Source of the DNA: Ipomoea triloba
Lineage: Eukaryota > Streptophyta > Magnoliopsida > Solanales > Convolvulaceae
DNA: 64,000 nucleotides
Direction of reading: 5' to 3'
NCBI RefSeq assembly: GCF_003576645.1
Contig: NC_044919.1
Location: 295,601-359,600, forward strand
The notes under the pieces were generated by a model. That model saw nothing but the letters and a program-made list of their open reading frames with translations. It searched no databases and was not told the DNA's origin. How positions within the stretch are numbered: the stretch's first letter is position 1; each line of letters begins with the position of its first letter. Made by a program: the position numbers and the translations under genes. Of the stretch, positions 32,455 to 51,716 are shown in pieces.

Positions 32455-33842
32455 TGCAACCATTTATTTCATATATTATAGGGATACTTGGTGATTCGTT
32501 AAGTAGTAGAATATGTTTAACGTGACATTACATTATAAAAAAATTTTAAAATTTTTATGTTATTTACTGAATAAGATTTCACTTAATAAGTCAAATAATA
32601 CTCTGCATATTTTAGTTGTAGTCCACTCTTTCTCGTGGCAATAAACAAGCTTTACTTCCATAAAAAAGGAGTTGATATTCCAGCAGAAACTTAGCTGAAT
32701 GGCCATAATATTCCTACAACAAAGACTTTTTTTTTTTTTTTAATTTATAAAAAACAATTTTAGTTTCGGTGATTAGAATTCAGTTACGAGTGGTTGACAA
32801 TTGTAAAGTAATCAAAAAAGTTATTTCTTATTAAAAAATTTAAATTTTCATTCAATCACTTTATAATAAAAAAACCAAGTTTTCCAACTATGGCAGATGG
32901 AATGGAAATATGGAATGGTGTGGAAGGCATGAGAAAGAGCATACAGCCACCAAAAAGCTGCGGGCAGGGTGGTTGTGATCTGCGGGGTCTCACCAAGATT
33001 CACCACTGCCCATTCATAAATTGCCTCTCACTGTTTCTTGTTTTTATTGACCGACCCCTTTATTGTATCTTCTCTATACTTCCAAAGGATCATTATAGGA
33101 TTGGGGAATGAACAAGGATGCCCCCTCTTTACTAGGATAGGGTTATCATGATTATATTATTGCGTACGTACATAACATTTAACTACATTTTAACCTAGGA
33201 CATTGCTACCTTTTTCTTATTCCATTAACAAAATAAAAGTAATGTTGGGCATCCCTAAGAAATTCATCATATAATTTTCACCTGATTTTTTTAAAATTTA
33301 ATTGATAATTAAGTAAATTTCTTTTGATAGAGACATTAAATTTGATCTAAGAAAAACTCAAAAGAAGCGAAATTCAAAATAACTCTAAATGGCCTGAGGT
33401 TTGACTTCAAGGTCACCGTAGGGTGTGGCCTTAGTTGGCACCAAGCTCAACCTAATGGTGTCCGATCAAAACAACCATTGCAATTTAACTATATGATTCG
33501 CAAGGGACTTGTTCAATTCACTTGGGGTGTTGTCTAAGTGTTTAGAAATTTTTGTATAAATAGTTAATGTGTTGTCTAGTTGAGGACACACAAACCTTTC
33601 TTACAAACACTTGACTTTTGTACAAGACAACCAATTAATAGCAAATTATGAAGCTGTCTTGTGTCTTTTAGTATGTAAATTGTAAACATTCAAAATGCCT
33701 CCACATAATAATTTGCATAGAATTCTATAGCAGATACATGCCTAATTTTCTAAAGTCCGACTTGACTTGAACTATTTTCATCCCTATTCCCTAGCTTTAT
33801 GAGCATCCTGTGAGCGTACGAGTTCGACGAAGAATCACTTAA

Positions 33843-33882
<40 letters not shown>
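32455..33882. other. Intergenic spacer up to the assembly gap
   Basis: No gene recognised. Poly-T at 32728-32741; a poly-A tract 33846-33882 runs into the N gap. Confidence 0.5.
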
Positions 33883-34431
33883 NNNNNNNNNNNNNNNNNN
33901 NNNNNNNNNNNNNNNNNNNNNNNNNNNNNNNNNNNNNNNNNNNNNNNNNNNNNNNNNNNNNNNNNNNNNNNNNNNNNNNNNNNNNNNNNNNNNNNNNNNN
34001 NNNNNNNNNNNNNNNNNNNNNNNNNNNNNNNNNNNNNNNNNNNNNNNNNNNNNNNNNNNNNNNNNNNNNNNNNNNNNNNNNNNNNNNNNNNNNNNNNNNN
34101 NNNNNNNNNNNNNNNNNNNNNNNNNNNNNNNNNNNNNNNNNNNNNNNNNNNNNNNNNNNNNNNNNNNNNNNNNNNNNNNNNNNNNNNNNNNNNNNNNNNN
34201 NNNNNNNNNNNNNNNNNNNNNNNNNNNNNNNNNNNNNNNNNNNNNNNNNNNNNNNNNNNNNNNNNNNNNNNNNNNNNNNNNNNNNNNNNNNNNNNNNNNN
34301 NNNNNNNNNNNNNNNNNNNNNNNNNNNNNNNNNNNNNNNNNNNNNNNNNNNNNNNNNNNNNNNNNNNNNNNNNNNNNNNNNNNNNNNNNNNNNNNNNNNN
34401 NNNNNNNNNNNNNNNNNNNNNNNNNNNNNNN
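33883..34431. other. Assembly gap (549 N)
   Basis: Unsequenced run with poly-A on both sides (33846-33882 and 34432-34463), so the joined ends may be wrong. A 253-codon frame across it is meaningless. Confidence 0.99.
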
Positions 34432-36652
<2,221 letters not shown>

Positions 36653-37253
36653 TGTAATGCATTCATACAATCATGGCTTCTTCCCTGTTGTTGTGGACTT
36701 GTGTCTGTTAAATCTGGGCCTTTGTTGGGCTTAATTGATTCTGGAGAAAGCCTAAAACCAAGATGGTCCATGAGACAGTATGATTGCAATCCTGGAAGTT
36801 AATTTCATCAGCAGACAAAAGTTTGTGTTTTTCTTTTTGGGCTTTTATCTTGTCGTCTCTTCTCTTAAGTTTCCTACAAATTATAGTGTGGATCATGATC
36901 CATATTATAATGTAAATCATTAATAAATTTATACTCCTTATAGTATTTTAATATATTGAATGCACATTATTTATATATTAAAAGTATATTATTTGGTAGT
37001 ATAGTGAATAATGTACTTATCAGTATTCAAATAATGTAATCTTCAAAAAGGAAAGCTTAGTGTATTAAAAGTATACTTTTAGTATAATAAAAATATACTT
37101 TATGTTAGTAGTTCACCTTACAAGGTGAATAATGGTTCATGATTTAATGATTGAGGTTTTTCAGCATAGGCCATACTAGTCGTAAATCCTTAAAGTCTCT
37201 ACACAAAAGCCACTCGCGAGCCACAGTTTCTAGGTTCTCACTCTTTCCATTGA
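36653..37253. other. Intergenic, 3' flank of chitinase gene 1
   Basis: AT-rich with repeated AAAGTATA(C/T)TTT motifs around 36980-37110. No gene. Confidence 0.5.
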
Positions 37254-37261
37254 CATTCTAT

Positions 37262-37574
37262 TAGGGATGTCAACGGGGCGGGGTGGGGGCGGGGGCAATA
37301 CCTCCATCCCTGCCGCCGACTTTCTACCACACTCCCCGTCCCCGTCCCCATCCCCGCCGGGGAAGGGAAAAATCTCCCATTCCCTATCCCCACGGGGATT
37401 ATTCGGGGACGGGGAATCCATGACTCCATTTTTAATTTATATATATAAAAAAAACAATATATATACATACTCATCATGAATGAACTTCAGATATCTAATT
37501 TCCTTTGATGTTTTGCCCTTGGCCTATGGATATATATGCTATGCCTATATATATAACATACATAGTGGTATACT

Positions 37575-37610
<36 letters not shown>

Positions 37611-37695
37611 GGGGGCGGGATGGAGCGGGGTAGTACTCCCCATCGGGACAGGGAGTCGGGGTCCTCGTCGGATACTGATACAATTGACATCCCTA
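37262..37695. mobile_element. hAT-like MITE (434 bp)
   Basis: Termini TAGGGATGTCAA and TTGACATCCCTA are perfect inverses. Flanks CATTCTAT (37254-37261) and TATTCTAT (37696-37703) fit an 8-base hAT duplication with one mismatch. GC-rich arms (GGGGCGGGG, CCCCGTCCCC) enclose an AT-rich core with an (AT)n run at 37578-37608. Confidence 0.8.
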
Positions 37696-37821
37696 TATTC
37701 TATGCATAAGGGATTTATTACTTCTAATAGATTGAATCTCACACTATTGTTGGAACAAAAATTTAAGTTGATCAGTCAAACAACTCAACTAGTTGTGTTT
37801 GCTGCTTTTGTCCATACATAG

Positions 37822-40993
<3,172 letters not shown>

Positions 40994-41479
40994 TCTTTTA
41001 ATTTAATTTGTTGTTCTAAAATCAATATAATATATATAATAAATGTTGGGCTAGTGTATTGTGCTCCAAAAAATTAAAGAAGGTTTGAAACAGTGAAACA
41101 CCTAGGGGTGTTAGCGAACAGAACTTGCGATAAACTACTCGTGTTCGTGTTCAGTAATCGTGTTCGTTTATTAAGCTAAACAAACATTAACAAACAAAAT
41201 TTAGAGCTCGGTTAAAAAATGAACAGAGTTTGAATAATGGTAAGCTCGTTTGTGTTCGTTTAATAATGTTGGCGAAAAGCTCGTTTAGTGTTCGTTTAAT
41301 AAGCCTATGAACATGTTCACAAACAAATACATACATACATACACACACATATATATAAATTTGAATTACATGACATGCTTACCGCCACACTTGGACTACC
41401 AAATACCAATCAAGCCCACACCACACTTTAACTCAACTTTGTAACATAGTTTCGACACCATAGATAAAGTTTATACATA

Positions 41480-41515
<36 letters not shown>

Positions 41516-41827
41516 CATATCGAAATAATTTACTCTAAATGGTTAGGCTAAGCACCAGCTTTTATTATTTCCCAGTGTTTGGAATTGCTAGGCTAAGCAC
41601 ACTTGTTTATTTCATTAGGTTAGATGAAACCTTTCATATGTATTTTAAACATGCATGGCAATAATAATACAATTTGATACTCAAGCCTGCCCCAGTAAGG
41701 AGCTGCCACGACGACACAGCGGTAATGTTTGCTTTTCCTGGATGAGAGATTATAAATAGCCTATGATTCCTTGCATTTAATTTGCCAGGCCACAAACGAT
41801 CCAAACCTAGCTAGCTAGCTCGATCAA
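40994..41827. other. Spacer, chitinase genes 3 and 4
   Basis: Contains a block rich in GTTCGTTTA/GAACA motifs (41104-41330, starting TAGGGGTGTTAGCGAAC) that resembles hAT-type MITE sequence, though no matching end was found, and a (TA)n region at 41478-41520. The promoter of gene 4 lies at the right end. Confidence 0.5.
41700..41758 (+). promoter_or_regulatory. Promoter block and TATA box, chitinase gene 4
   Basis: AAGGAGCTGCCACGACGACA, then GAGAGATTATAAATAGCC with the TATA box at 41751, about 77 bases before the ATG. Homologous to the blocks of genes 2 and 7; GCC-box core changed to AGCTGCC. Confidence 0.6.
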
Positions 41828-43055
<1,228 letters not shown>

Positions 43056-44224
43056 ACGTTTGAGATCGATCCAACGTAATGTTGTACTAGCTAGCTAGCA
43101 TCTACTTATGAATTATATATGATGCATTCATCACTGTCATATATATATATAATAATAAAATGCATCTGTAATAAAGCTAGCTAGCTTTATTAGTTTGTTG
43201 TTAAATATTGGAATTATTATTGCACCAAGTACGGTCTAAAATCTATATAATATATAAATGTTGGGTTTCTCCTTTTGTGACTAGATAGTTTAATTTGAAT
43301 TTCTTATTTCCTGTTGTGGTGGACTTGCATGCTTATGTTTAAATCACCGAGCTGATGAGTGGCATTAACCTAGTACCTCTTGGTCTTCCGTTAACAAAAG
43401 AACAAATCATTAATAGGAATGCGGAACGACCAGATTCAAATATTTCTTTATAAATGACTAGAATATGACTGATTTAGATATTGCCATGAACATTTATAAA
43501 TATCAGAGAAATTCATGATAAAAATATTATAGTTGTCAACAACACAATTATTACATTTACAAATTGCTCTCTTATATGATAATCTAGATCTAAAGCTAGG
43601 CACCGAAAGTGCCATGACTATTCAATATATAAAGGAGCAATAATTAAGGCATAACTCAACTCGTTAAAATGCGTATTCTCTTTATAACACGTATACCATT
43701 GAATGTTAACCATGTAGGTTACAAATCAGTGTTTGTACGAAAGAGAAATAAGAATAACGAGGTGGTGTTATAAATCGAGTTTTGTAATCTAAGGCTTCGC
43801 GTAGAAATCCAAAATTGATTTTAATCAATATTTTCTCATGACATTAAGTTATGCTACTACGTACATAATATCATTGGTAGAATAATAAATTTAGATATGC
43901 AACTGATGAACTTCATGACCGCATAATTATGAGTCATTAGACGCTAATGTTTATTTAGGAAAATCTCTGATGGATTAATAATTCTTGAAAGAAATGAAAA
44001 TCACAACAAGTATTTTGTTGAATTATAAATTAAAAGCTTTATTTGATTTGAAATAGTAAGGAATTGACTGAGCAATATTCTCTTGAATTAGGAATATGTA
44101 AATATAAATATGTACCATTATGTGCTAATGATGGAAAATATAAAACATATATTACTTTGTAAAGAAAAAAAATACATGAATTTATAGTCTCGTTTCAACA
44201 TATATATACATTTTGTGTATGCAG
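43056..44224. other. Spacer before the broken chitinase gene 5
   Basis: The left part (43056-43440) reappears around 49830-49945 and 51415-51960, showing duplication of gene 4-type units. No exon 1 for gene 5 is visible; the rest is AT-rich. Confidence 0.55.
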
Positions 44225-44324
44225 GAACGTGGCACAGTATGTATGGGACAACTTTCTTAGAGGACAATCAAAGTCAAGGCCACTGCCCACTAGGGAAGGA
44301 AGGCCTGGACGGAATCGACTTTAA

Positions 44325-45008
<684 letters not shown>

Positions 45009-45083
45009 ATCTCCCACTTGAAGATTAGATTGTAACAATCATATCTTCACACCATTCTTTCTACCTTGCACTTTCCATGCCGC

Positions 45084-48000
45084 TTACGTCTCTATCAGGC
45101 CATAGGAAGATCGACACCAAGTAAACTTATCAACATTGATTACCTTTGTTAGGAAATCTGCTACGTTGTCCGTGGTATGGATTTTCTGCAAATCTACTGT
45201 CCCTTCTTCCACCTTCTCTCGGATGAAATGGTACTGCACTCGTATGTGTTTCGTCCTTGAATGAAATGCAGGATTCCTTGCTAGATGCAAGGCACTCTGA
45301 CTGTCACAAAACAAAGAGACAAACTCTTGTTTGTGCCCGAGCTCCTCCAATAGCATTTTCAACCAAATTGCTTCTTTGCTGGCTTGTGTAGCTGCTACGT
45401 ATTCTGCTTCTGTTGTTGACGTAGCGACAACTGCTTGCAGTTTTGAAACCCAGCTTACAGCTCCACCAGCAACTTTGAACACATATCCTGTCGTAGATTT
45501 ACTTTTATCCAAATCCCCTGCATAGTCAGAATCCACATACCCGTTGATAATAAAGTCTGATCCTCCATAACATAATGCAACATCTGAGGTCCCCTTGATG
45601 TATCTTAGGATCCTCTTCACACAGTTCCAATGCTCTCTGCCTGGATTCGCCATGTACCGACTAACTACTCCCACTGCTTGCGCAATGTCTGGTCTTGTAC
45701 ATATCATAGCGAACATTAGACTCCCCACCGCTGATGCATACGGTACTCGAGACATCTCCATCCTCCCTTCTTCATTGCTAGGACTCATACTTGAGGATAC
45801 TTTGAGATTAATAGGAAGAGGGGTAGAAATTGGCTTACAATCTTGCATGCTGAAACGTGACAAGATTTTCTTTAAATAATTCTTTTGAGAAAGCCAAATC
45901 TTCCTATTACCTCTGTCTCGGTGAATTTGCATCCCTAGAATCTTGTTTGCTGGTCCCAAGTCCTTCATTTCGAATTCCCTAGCCAGTTGTGCCTTCAATT
46001 CATCAATGTGATCTTTGTTGGGGCCTGCGACCAACATGTCATCTACATACAACAGCAATATAACAAAGTTATCTTTTCCAAACCTCTTGAAATATGCACA
46101 AGGGTCTGCATTCAGTCTGTTGTATCCAAGGCACATGATGAAGGAATCAAATCTCTTATACCAACACCTTGGCGCCTGCTTTAAACCGTATAGAGATTTG
46201 TTCAACCTGCAAACCAAGTTCTGATTCTCTTTGTCTTCAAATCCTTCAGGCTGGAGCATATATATCTCTTCTTCAAGATCTCCATGAAGAAAAGCCGTTT
46301 TCACATCTAGCTGCTCTAGATGTAAGTTGAATGTAGCACACATCGCCAAAACTACACGAACTGTTGTTAGTCGAACCACAGGTGAAAATATTTCATTGAA
46401 ATCAATACCTTCTTTCTGAGCATATCCCTTCACCACCAGTCTTGCACGATACCGCTCCACTTGATCGTCACCATTCCTTTTGATTTTGAAGACCCATTTG
46501 TTACCAATTGGCTTCCTTCCTTGTGGTAGTGGCACAAGTTCCCATGTATTATTTTTATGGAGAGCTTCTATTTCTTCCTGCATTGCTGCCGTCCATTGAG
46601 AAACATCTAAGCTGTTTATCGCCTCCTGAAAGGTTGATGGCTCACCATCATCTGTTAGAAGGCAGTATGCAACATTCCCTTCCATAACATAATCTGAGTG
46701 CCAAGTGGGACGTCTTCTTTCACGGTCTGATTGACGAGTTGTTGGAGCTCCAGAGCGTTCTGGTTCTGGTTCCTCGTGCGCCGGTTCTGCTTCAGAAGAA
46801 TCTTGTTCAAATTCCTCCTCTACCTGTATCTGAGTAGTTTCTGGCTTTTCTTTTTCCGTGCTATCATCAACTTCTCCTCTTTGTAGCCTGTCCTCTACAA
46901 AGATAACATCCCTGCTGATGACAACTTTGTGGGCAGTGGGATCCCACAAGCGATACCCCTTTACTCCATCAGCATACCCCAAGAATCTACATTTCCTGGA
47001 CTTCGGATCCAACTTTGTAATTTCCTGGGCATTGTACATTGCATACACAATGCTTCCAAATATATGGAGGTTTGAATAATCAACAGGCTTACCAGTCCAC
47101 ATCTCCATTGGTGTCTTCAGCTCGATTGCAGTTGATGGAGCTCGATTCACCAAATAACAGGCGGTATTGACTGCTTCTGCCCAGAATGATTTTTCTAAGC
47201 CCGCAGCCCTCAACATTGCTCTTGTCCTTTCCAGCAAGGTTCTGTTCATCCGCTCTGCCACTCCATTTTGTTGAGGAGTGTATGCCACCGTGAACAGCCT
47301 TTTGATGCCTTCCTTCTTGTAGAAGTCATCAAATTCCTCACTTGTATATTCCCCTCCATTATCTGTCTTGAAACACTTGATCTTCTTCCCGGAATCAAGT
47401 TCCACCCGTGCTTTGAAGGCTTTGAAAGTCGCAAACACATCTGACTTCTTCTTGATAGGGTACACCCAGCATCTCCTAGAGTAATCGTCGATGAATGAGA
47501 CAAAATACTTTGCCCCTCCTAGGGATGGAACCGGTGCTTGCCACACATCAGAGTGAACCAATTCTAGAACAACCTTGCCTCTAGAATTTGATGTGCTGAA
47601 TTTAAGACGATGTTGCTTACTTGTTATACAATGCTCACACAAAGGAAGTGATACCTTTGTTAACCCCGGAAGTAGCTTTTGCTCCACAAGAACCTTCATT
47701 CCTTGTTCTGACATGTGCCCAAGTTTCTGATGCCATAGCAGCGTAGAGTCTGGACTACATGCGGCAACCGATGCCTCTGCTTCTTGCAAAGTCTCTCCCT
47801 TCAGCATGTATAGATTTGCAGCTATCTTCTCCCCTTTCATCACCACAAGCACTCCTTGGAAAATCTTCATGACTCCTTTCTGTGTTTCAATCTTGGTTGC
47901 ACTATTATCCAATATTCCATAGGATAATAGATTTTTCTTCAAGCCCTTCACGTGCCGCACATCCTGAATAGTTTGGATTGTTCCATCGTACATCTTCAGC

Positions 48001-48377
48001 TTGATGGTTCCAATGCCGATAATCTCCAAGGCATGATCGTCGCAGCTGTACACAGATCCTCCTGAGATTGGTTCATAATGATGGAACCATTCTCTCCTTG
48101 AGGTCATGTGATATGTGGCTCCCGAGTCTATAAGCCATATATCCGCGAACCTTTTTCTGCCTTCCCTGGCTATTGATGCTTCGCAACAGAGAGCACTTCC
48201 ATCATCCGAGGTACTTGCAACATTTCCTTGAGGATTGGAATTCTGAGGTAAATTCCAACAATCTTTCTTCAAGTGACCCTTCTTTCCACAGTTGTAACAC
48301 TTTAAATTCTTCTTACTTGATTTTGATCTACCACGACCACTGCTTTGGCTACGTTCTGTTGACCTTCCTCTCATCAC
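45084..48377 (-). CDS. Copia polyprotein (zinc knuckle, PR, INT, RT, RNase H)
   Basis: One uninterrupted frame of 1,097 codons. Domains in order: CCHC zinc knuckle CYNCGKKGHLKKDC (27-40), aspartic protease IDSGATYHM (DSGA 84-87), integrase HHCC and core with FIDDYSRRCWVYP, TDNGGEYTSEEF and PQQNGVAERMNRTLL, reverse transcriptase with LDVKTAFLHGDLEEEIYM and YVDDML (about 777-782), and RNase H with STTEAEYVAATQASKEAIWL. It drives reverse transcription and integration of the element. The first ATG here lies inside the original gag-pol frame, so the true start was upstream, in the damaged gag. Confidence 0.95.
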   Translation of the reverse strand: MMRGRSTERSQSSGRGRSKSSKKNLKCYNCGKKGHLKKDCWNLPQNSNPQGNVASTSDDGSALCCEASIAREGRKRFADIWLIDSGATYHMTSRREWFHHYEPISGGSVYSCDDHALEIIGIGTIKLKMYDGTIQTIQDVRHVKGLKKNLLSYGILDNSATKIETQKGVMKIFQGVLVVMKGEKIAANLYMLKGETLQEAEASVAACSPDSTLLWHQKLGHMSEQGMKVLVEQKLLPGLTKVSLPLCEHCITSKQHRLKFSTSNSRGKVVLELVHSDVWQAPVPSLGGAKYFVSFIDDYSRRCWVYPIKKKSDVFATFKAFKARVELDSGKKIKCFKTDNGGEYTSEEFDDFYKKEGIKRLFTVAYTPQQNGVAERMNRTLLERTRAMLRAAGLEKSFWAEAVNTACYLVNRAPSTAIELKTPMEMWTGKPVDYSNLHIFGSIVYAMYNAQEITKLDPKSRKCRFLGYADGVKGYRLWDPTAHKVVISRDVIFVEDRLQRGEVDDSTEKEKPETTQIQVEEEFEQDSSEAEPAHEEPEPERSGAPTTRQSDRERRRPTWHSDYVMEGNVAYCLLTDDGEPSTFQEAINSLDVSQWTAAMQEEIEALHKNNTWELVPLPQGRKPIGNKWVFKIKRNGDDQVERYRARLVVKGYAQKEGIDFNEIFSPVVRLTTVRVVLAMCATFNLHLEQLDVKTAFLHGDLEEEIYMLQPEGFEDKENQNLVCRLNKSLYGLKQAPRCWYKRFDSFIMCLGYNRLNADPCAYFKRFGKDNFVILLLYVDDMLVAGPNKDHIDELKAQLAREFEMKDLGPANKILGMQIHRDRGNRKIWLSQKNYLKKILSRFSMQDCKPISTPLPINLKVSSSMSPSNEEGRMEMSRVPYASAVGSLMFAMICTRPDIAQAVGVVSRYMANPGREHWNCVKRILRYIKGTSDVALCYGGSDFIINGYVDSDYAGDLDKSKSTTGYVFKVAGGAVSWVSKLQAVVATSTTEAEYVAATQASKEAIWLKMLLEELGHKQEFVSLFCDSQSALHLARNPAFHSRTKHIRVQYHFIREKVEEGTVDLQKIHTTDNVADFLTKVINVDKFTWCRSSYGLIET

Positions 48378-48599
48378 CGTTAACGCCTCTGCCTGTTGCA
48401 GATTGACTTGTCTGTCCTCCTTGTTCTTGCGCCGACTTTCTTCTTCAAGAACCGCAGCTGCAACATCATCGAAAACTAGATAGTCTGTAAGGATGTTGTT
48501 TGTTAAGTTGATGATGAGCTGATCATACGAATCAGGTAGACTCTGAAGTAGAAATTCCGCACGCTCCTGTGGCTCTATTTTACAGCTTAGAGATGTAAG

Positions 48600-48981
48600 C
48601 TAGGAAAATAGAGTATTCAGCGTATTTAAGTGTTCCGTCACTGAAGTAGATTCTGACATACGAAGAGTATATAATTTCCTCTTAAGGAAAATTTTGTTGT
48701 GCAGTGACTTGGCCTCGTACAACCGGTTGAGGTGATCCCAAATCTTCTTGGCCGTCTTCTTCTCCTCGATGCTTGACAATACTCCATCTGCTATTGATAG
48801 GTATAGATCCGCCATAGCATCCTCGTTCATCTCGCTCCATTTTTTTGTCATCAGTAAAATCCACCGGCCTTTCACTGATAGCTGTTAGACAGTTGTCTTT
48901 CCTCAGGATAGCCTTCACCTTTAATTTCCACAATGAGAAATTTTTCCCATTGAATTTTTCAATCTCAAATTTCGCTGCCAT
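48600..48981 (-). pseudogene. Copia gag region with frameshift and stop
   Basis: Starts MAAKFEIEKFNGKNFSLWK at 48981, the usual copia gag N-terminus, and later shows KKIWDHLNRLYEAKSLHNK. The frame shifts at a run of seven A on the coding strand (48840-48846) and there is a TAG at 48602-48600. Gag and polyprotein are thus not one open frame; the pol part is open. Mobility would need gag in trans. Confidence 0.85.
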
Positions 48982-49018
48982 ATTGTTCTTGAAACAAATT
49001 CTGAACAATATATCTGAA

Positions 49019-49031
49019 GGCTCTGATACCA
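49019..49031 (-). other. Primer-binding site of the copia element
   Basis: Reads TGGTATCAGAGCC on the minus strand, complementary to the 3' end of initiator methionine tRNA, as in most plant copia elements. Confidence 0.9.
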
Positions 49032-49033
49032 AT

Positions 49034-49516
49034 TGTTGCGCCCGCGGAAGTGGGATAGATCAGATTGCAACAATAATTTGAGAAAGAAAAATAAATGAGG
49101 CACAGATTTTACGTGGAAAACCTCTAAACAAATTAGGGTAAAAACCACGGGCAAGGGTAGAAGAATTTCACTATGAGAAAATAGGAGTTACAACCACTCT
49201 CTAACTAACAAGGAGAAAACAAGGATAATTCTCTCTTGCTAGGAAGGAGAAATACACTCAACAAACTCTCTAATATCTCTAGTATATGAGGGAAGAATAG
49301 AATGATTTGGGATGACAAGAATGACAAATGACCTCCCTATTTATAGTTGAGGAATAGGGGTCATTTTGTAGTAAGTCCAAAGTTTAGGGACCAAATAATA
49401 AATATTTTGGTAGGTGCCTAACTCCATGCCTAACTCTTTTGACTTGCCTAATTCTTTGTCAATTGTTGATATTTGCCTAATTATGGCTGCTGCAACATTG
49501 CCTAATTCTGCCGACA
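49034..49516 (-). repeat. 5' LTR of the copia element
   Basis: 483 bp, TG...CA ends, directly followed by target duplication GTCAG on + at 49517. Confidence 0.95.
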
Positions 49517-49569
49517 GTCAGTACAACGACGACGCCACCAATCTTTTGAACTCTTGGAACCTTAACTAG

Positions 49570-49821
<252 letters not shown>

Positions 49822-49946
49822 TGATCGAATACTAAATGTTTGAGATCGATCCAACGTAATGTTGCACTAGCTAGCATCTACTTATGAATTATATATGATG
49901 TCATATAATAATAAAATGCATCTGTAATAAAGCTAGCTAGCTTTAG

Positions 49947-51409
49947 TGATAAGTGCAAAAGATACCACTTTTATAAGGTTATTTGTGGATCATTAAGTGC
50001 ATAATTCACGGCCCTTATGAATGTTTTAGTCCTAATTTGCTTTAGAATGCTTGTTATTGTCATTAGACCCCGTTCCACGCTTGGCTAATTGTTTTGTAGG
50101 TAAAAGATGTGCAAAAAGGGCAGGAAATGACAACATTTCAGATAAGTGAAGAACAAACCAAAGTTGGAGCAAAAAATAGGCCAGGACTGCAGTGGACGCG
50201 CGGTGGACGCGCGTCCACCCATGCGTCCACCCATGCGTCCAGGCCTGCGTCCGAAATTATGCTTGCAGAAGTTTGGCAGCAGAACAGCAGTCTGCTGTGG
50301 ACGCGCAGTGGACGCGGGTTGGACGCCCGCGTCCAACTTTCAGCCCTCTGAAGTTTGGAGTCTGTGCAGCAAAAGGCACGCTGGACGCGCAGTGGACGCG
50401 CGTCCAGCCGTGCGTCCATCGCGGAAATTTCAGCAGTTGGGCGAGATTTAAGAGGGGAATGGAGCCATTTTGCAGGGGATCCATCACACTTCAGTTTTAG
50501 ACCACTTTAGAATATTTCTCTCTCTAGGATTAGCCTAGAGAGATCTCTCCCAATTCACTCCACATTGCAATTCTTAGATTTAGATTAGAATTAGAGAAGA
50601 ATTCCATTGTTGCAAGATTGAGATCTACATTCAATTTCAAGTTCAAGGTTTAATTTCAAGCTAAGTCTTCCTTTTAATTTCTTGTCATTACTTTTGCATT
50701 TTGCTATTTCAATTCCAAGTATGATTAGATAGATCTTTGTGGATTTGGATTGAGCAATGTTGTATGGATATTCTTGAGCTTTGAATTGATCAATTAGGTT
50801 TTGCAATTGCTTTGATTATGAGTTTGATTGTGTGAGTGGTGATCCACTTTGACTCTTGTGTAGGGGTGATCAACCTATATGAGAGGTGTTTGGAGAAGGA
50901 GTCTCATCTACGAGAGTAGAGTTACTCCTTAGCCTAGCCTAGCACATTTCCCTCTCACCTTTGAGAAAAGGGAGAAGTGGAAGATAAGAGGCACATAACG
51001 TGTTTGACAAAATGCCTCTCCTAGCCTAGTGATCACAAGGATGACATTACGGTCTAAGGAGTGAGTCCATTGACCACGAGAGTGGCGGTGGTGTTGGTGA
51101 CCTTATCTCATTTTCATAATCTAAGTGTTGCTAGCCTAATATCTTAGGAAATCAAGGATACCTATCTGAGTTGCAAGGTCCAAATCCTCCTTTCCAATTG
51201 TTTGTTTCCAACGTTTTGTTCCTTATTTGCATTATGTTTCGTGCACATTCCTTACTATGCTTGGGTTAGCTTTCAAACACTAAACACTCTTGTGCTTAAT
51301 CCCCTCACCGCTCAAACTCCCTCTTTGCCGTCCTTTGAGAACGATACTCGGAAATCTTTCCGTTTTAACATCTATTTCTTTCCATCCACCGCGAAAACTA
51401 CACCCATCA
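49947..51409 (+). mobile_element. Solo LTR (1,463 bp), probably Ty3/gypsy
   Basis: Begins TGATAAGTGCAAAAG and ends ACACCCATCA, flanked by TTTAG (49942-49946 and 51410-51414). The paralogous 3' flank of gene 4 at about 43184 is uninterrupted (AGCTTTATTAGTTTG), giving the empty site. Length, the TGATAAGTGC start and AACGATACTCGG near the 3' end recall Tat/Athila/Ogre-type LTRs, but the assignment is from memory. No coding region. Its first quarter contains GGACGCG palindromic repeats. Confidence 0.88.
50194..50422. repeat. GGACGCG / CGCGTCC palindromic repeat cluster
   Basis: Three groups (50194-50252, 50296-50335, 50381-50422) of TGGACGCG and its inverse, e.g. TGGACGCGCGTCCA at 50208-50221, GC-rich inside AT-rich surroundings. 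They create several chance ORFs on both strands. Confidence 0.85.
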
Positions 51410-51444
51410 TTTAGTTTGTTGTTAAATATTTGAATTAATGCACC

Positions 51445-51700
51445 AAGTTGGATAAATTAAAGCTATGGAATCTTTTGAATTATTGGATCGGAACAGTACT
51501 AAAAGATAAAAATGTTGTAGGCTCGGAACTATTGCATTCACCAGTCACAATTAATGTTCATCGAATTTTCCAAAAATAAAATAAGATGTGATACACATTA
51601 TTGATTGAGAGCTTTATAGTTCATAATCGGGTTTTCAAATTCAGCTCAATCAATATTCTCCAGTTTTGTTGGTATCAACTTTCTGGCCGGGATGACAATG
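51445..51700. repeat. Segmental duplication, copy 1
   Basis: From GGATAAATTAAAGCTATGGA to TTGGTATCAACTTTCT; matches 53309-53545 with small indels. Shows that the stretch between chitinase units was duplicated with them. Confidence 0.8.
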
Positions 51701-51716
51701 TTAGTCAAGTGGAGCA

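Noticed and set aside
37230..37480. Pro/Gly-rich ORFs on both strands
   Set aside because: They fall on the GC-rich arm of an hAT-like MITE.
41104..41330. Complete hAT element
   Set aside because: The left end resembles hAT MITEs, but I found no inverse right end or 8-base duplication.
50085..50500. Several overlapping ORFs on both strands rich in VDAR/WTR-type repeats
   Set aside because: They come from the GGACGCG repeat inside a solo LTR and appear in all frames, the mark of a GC-rich repeat rather than a gene.
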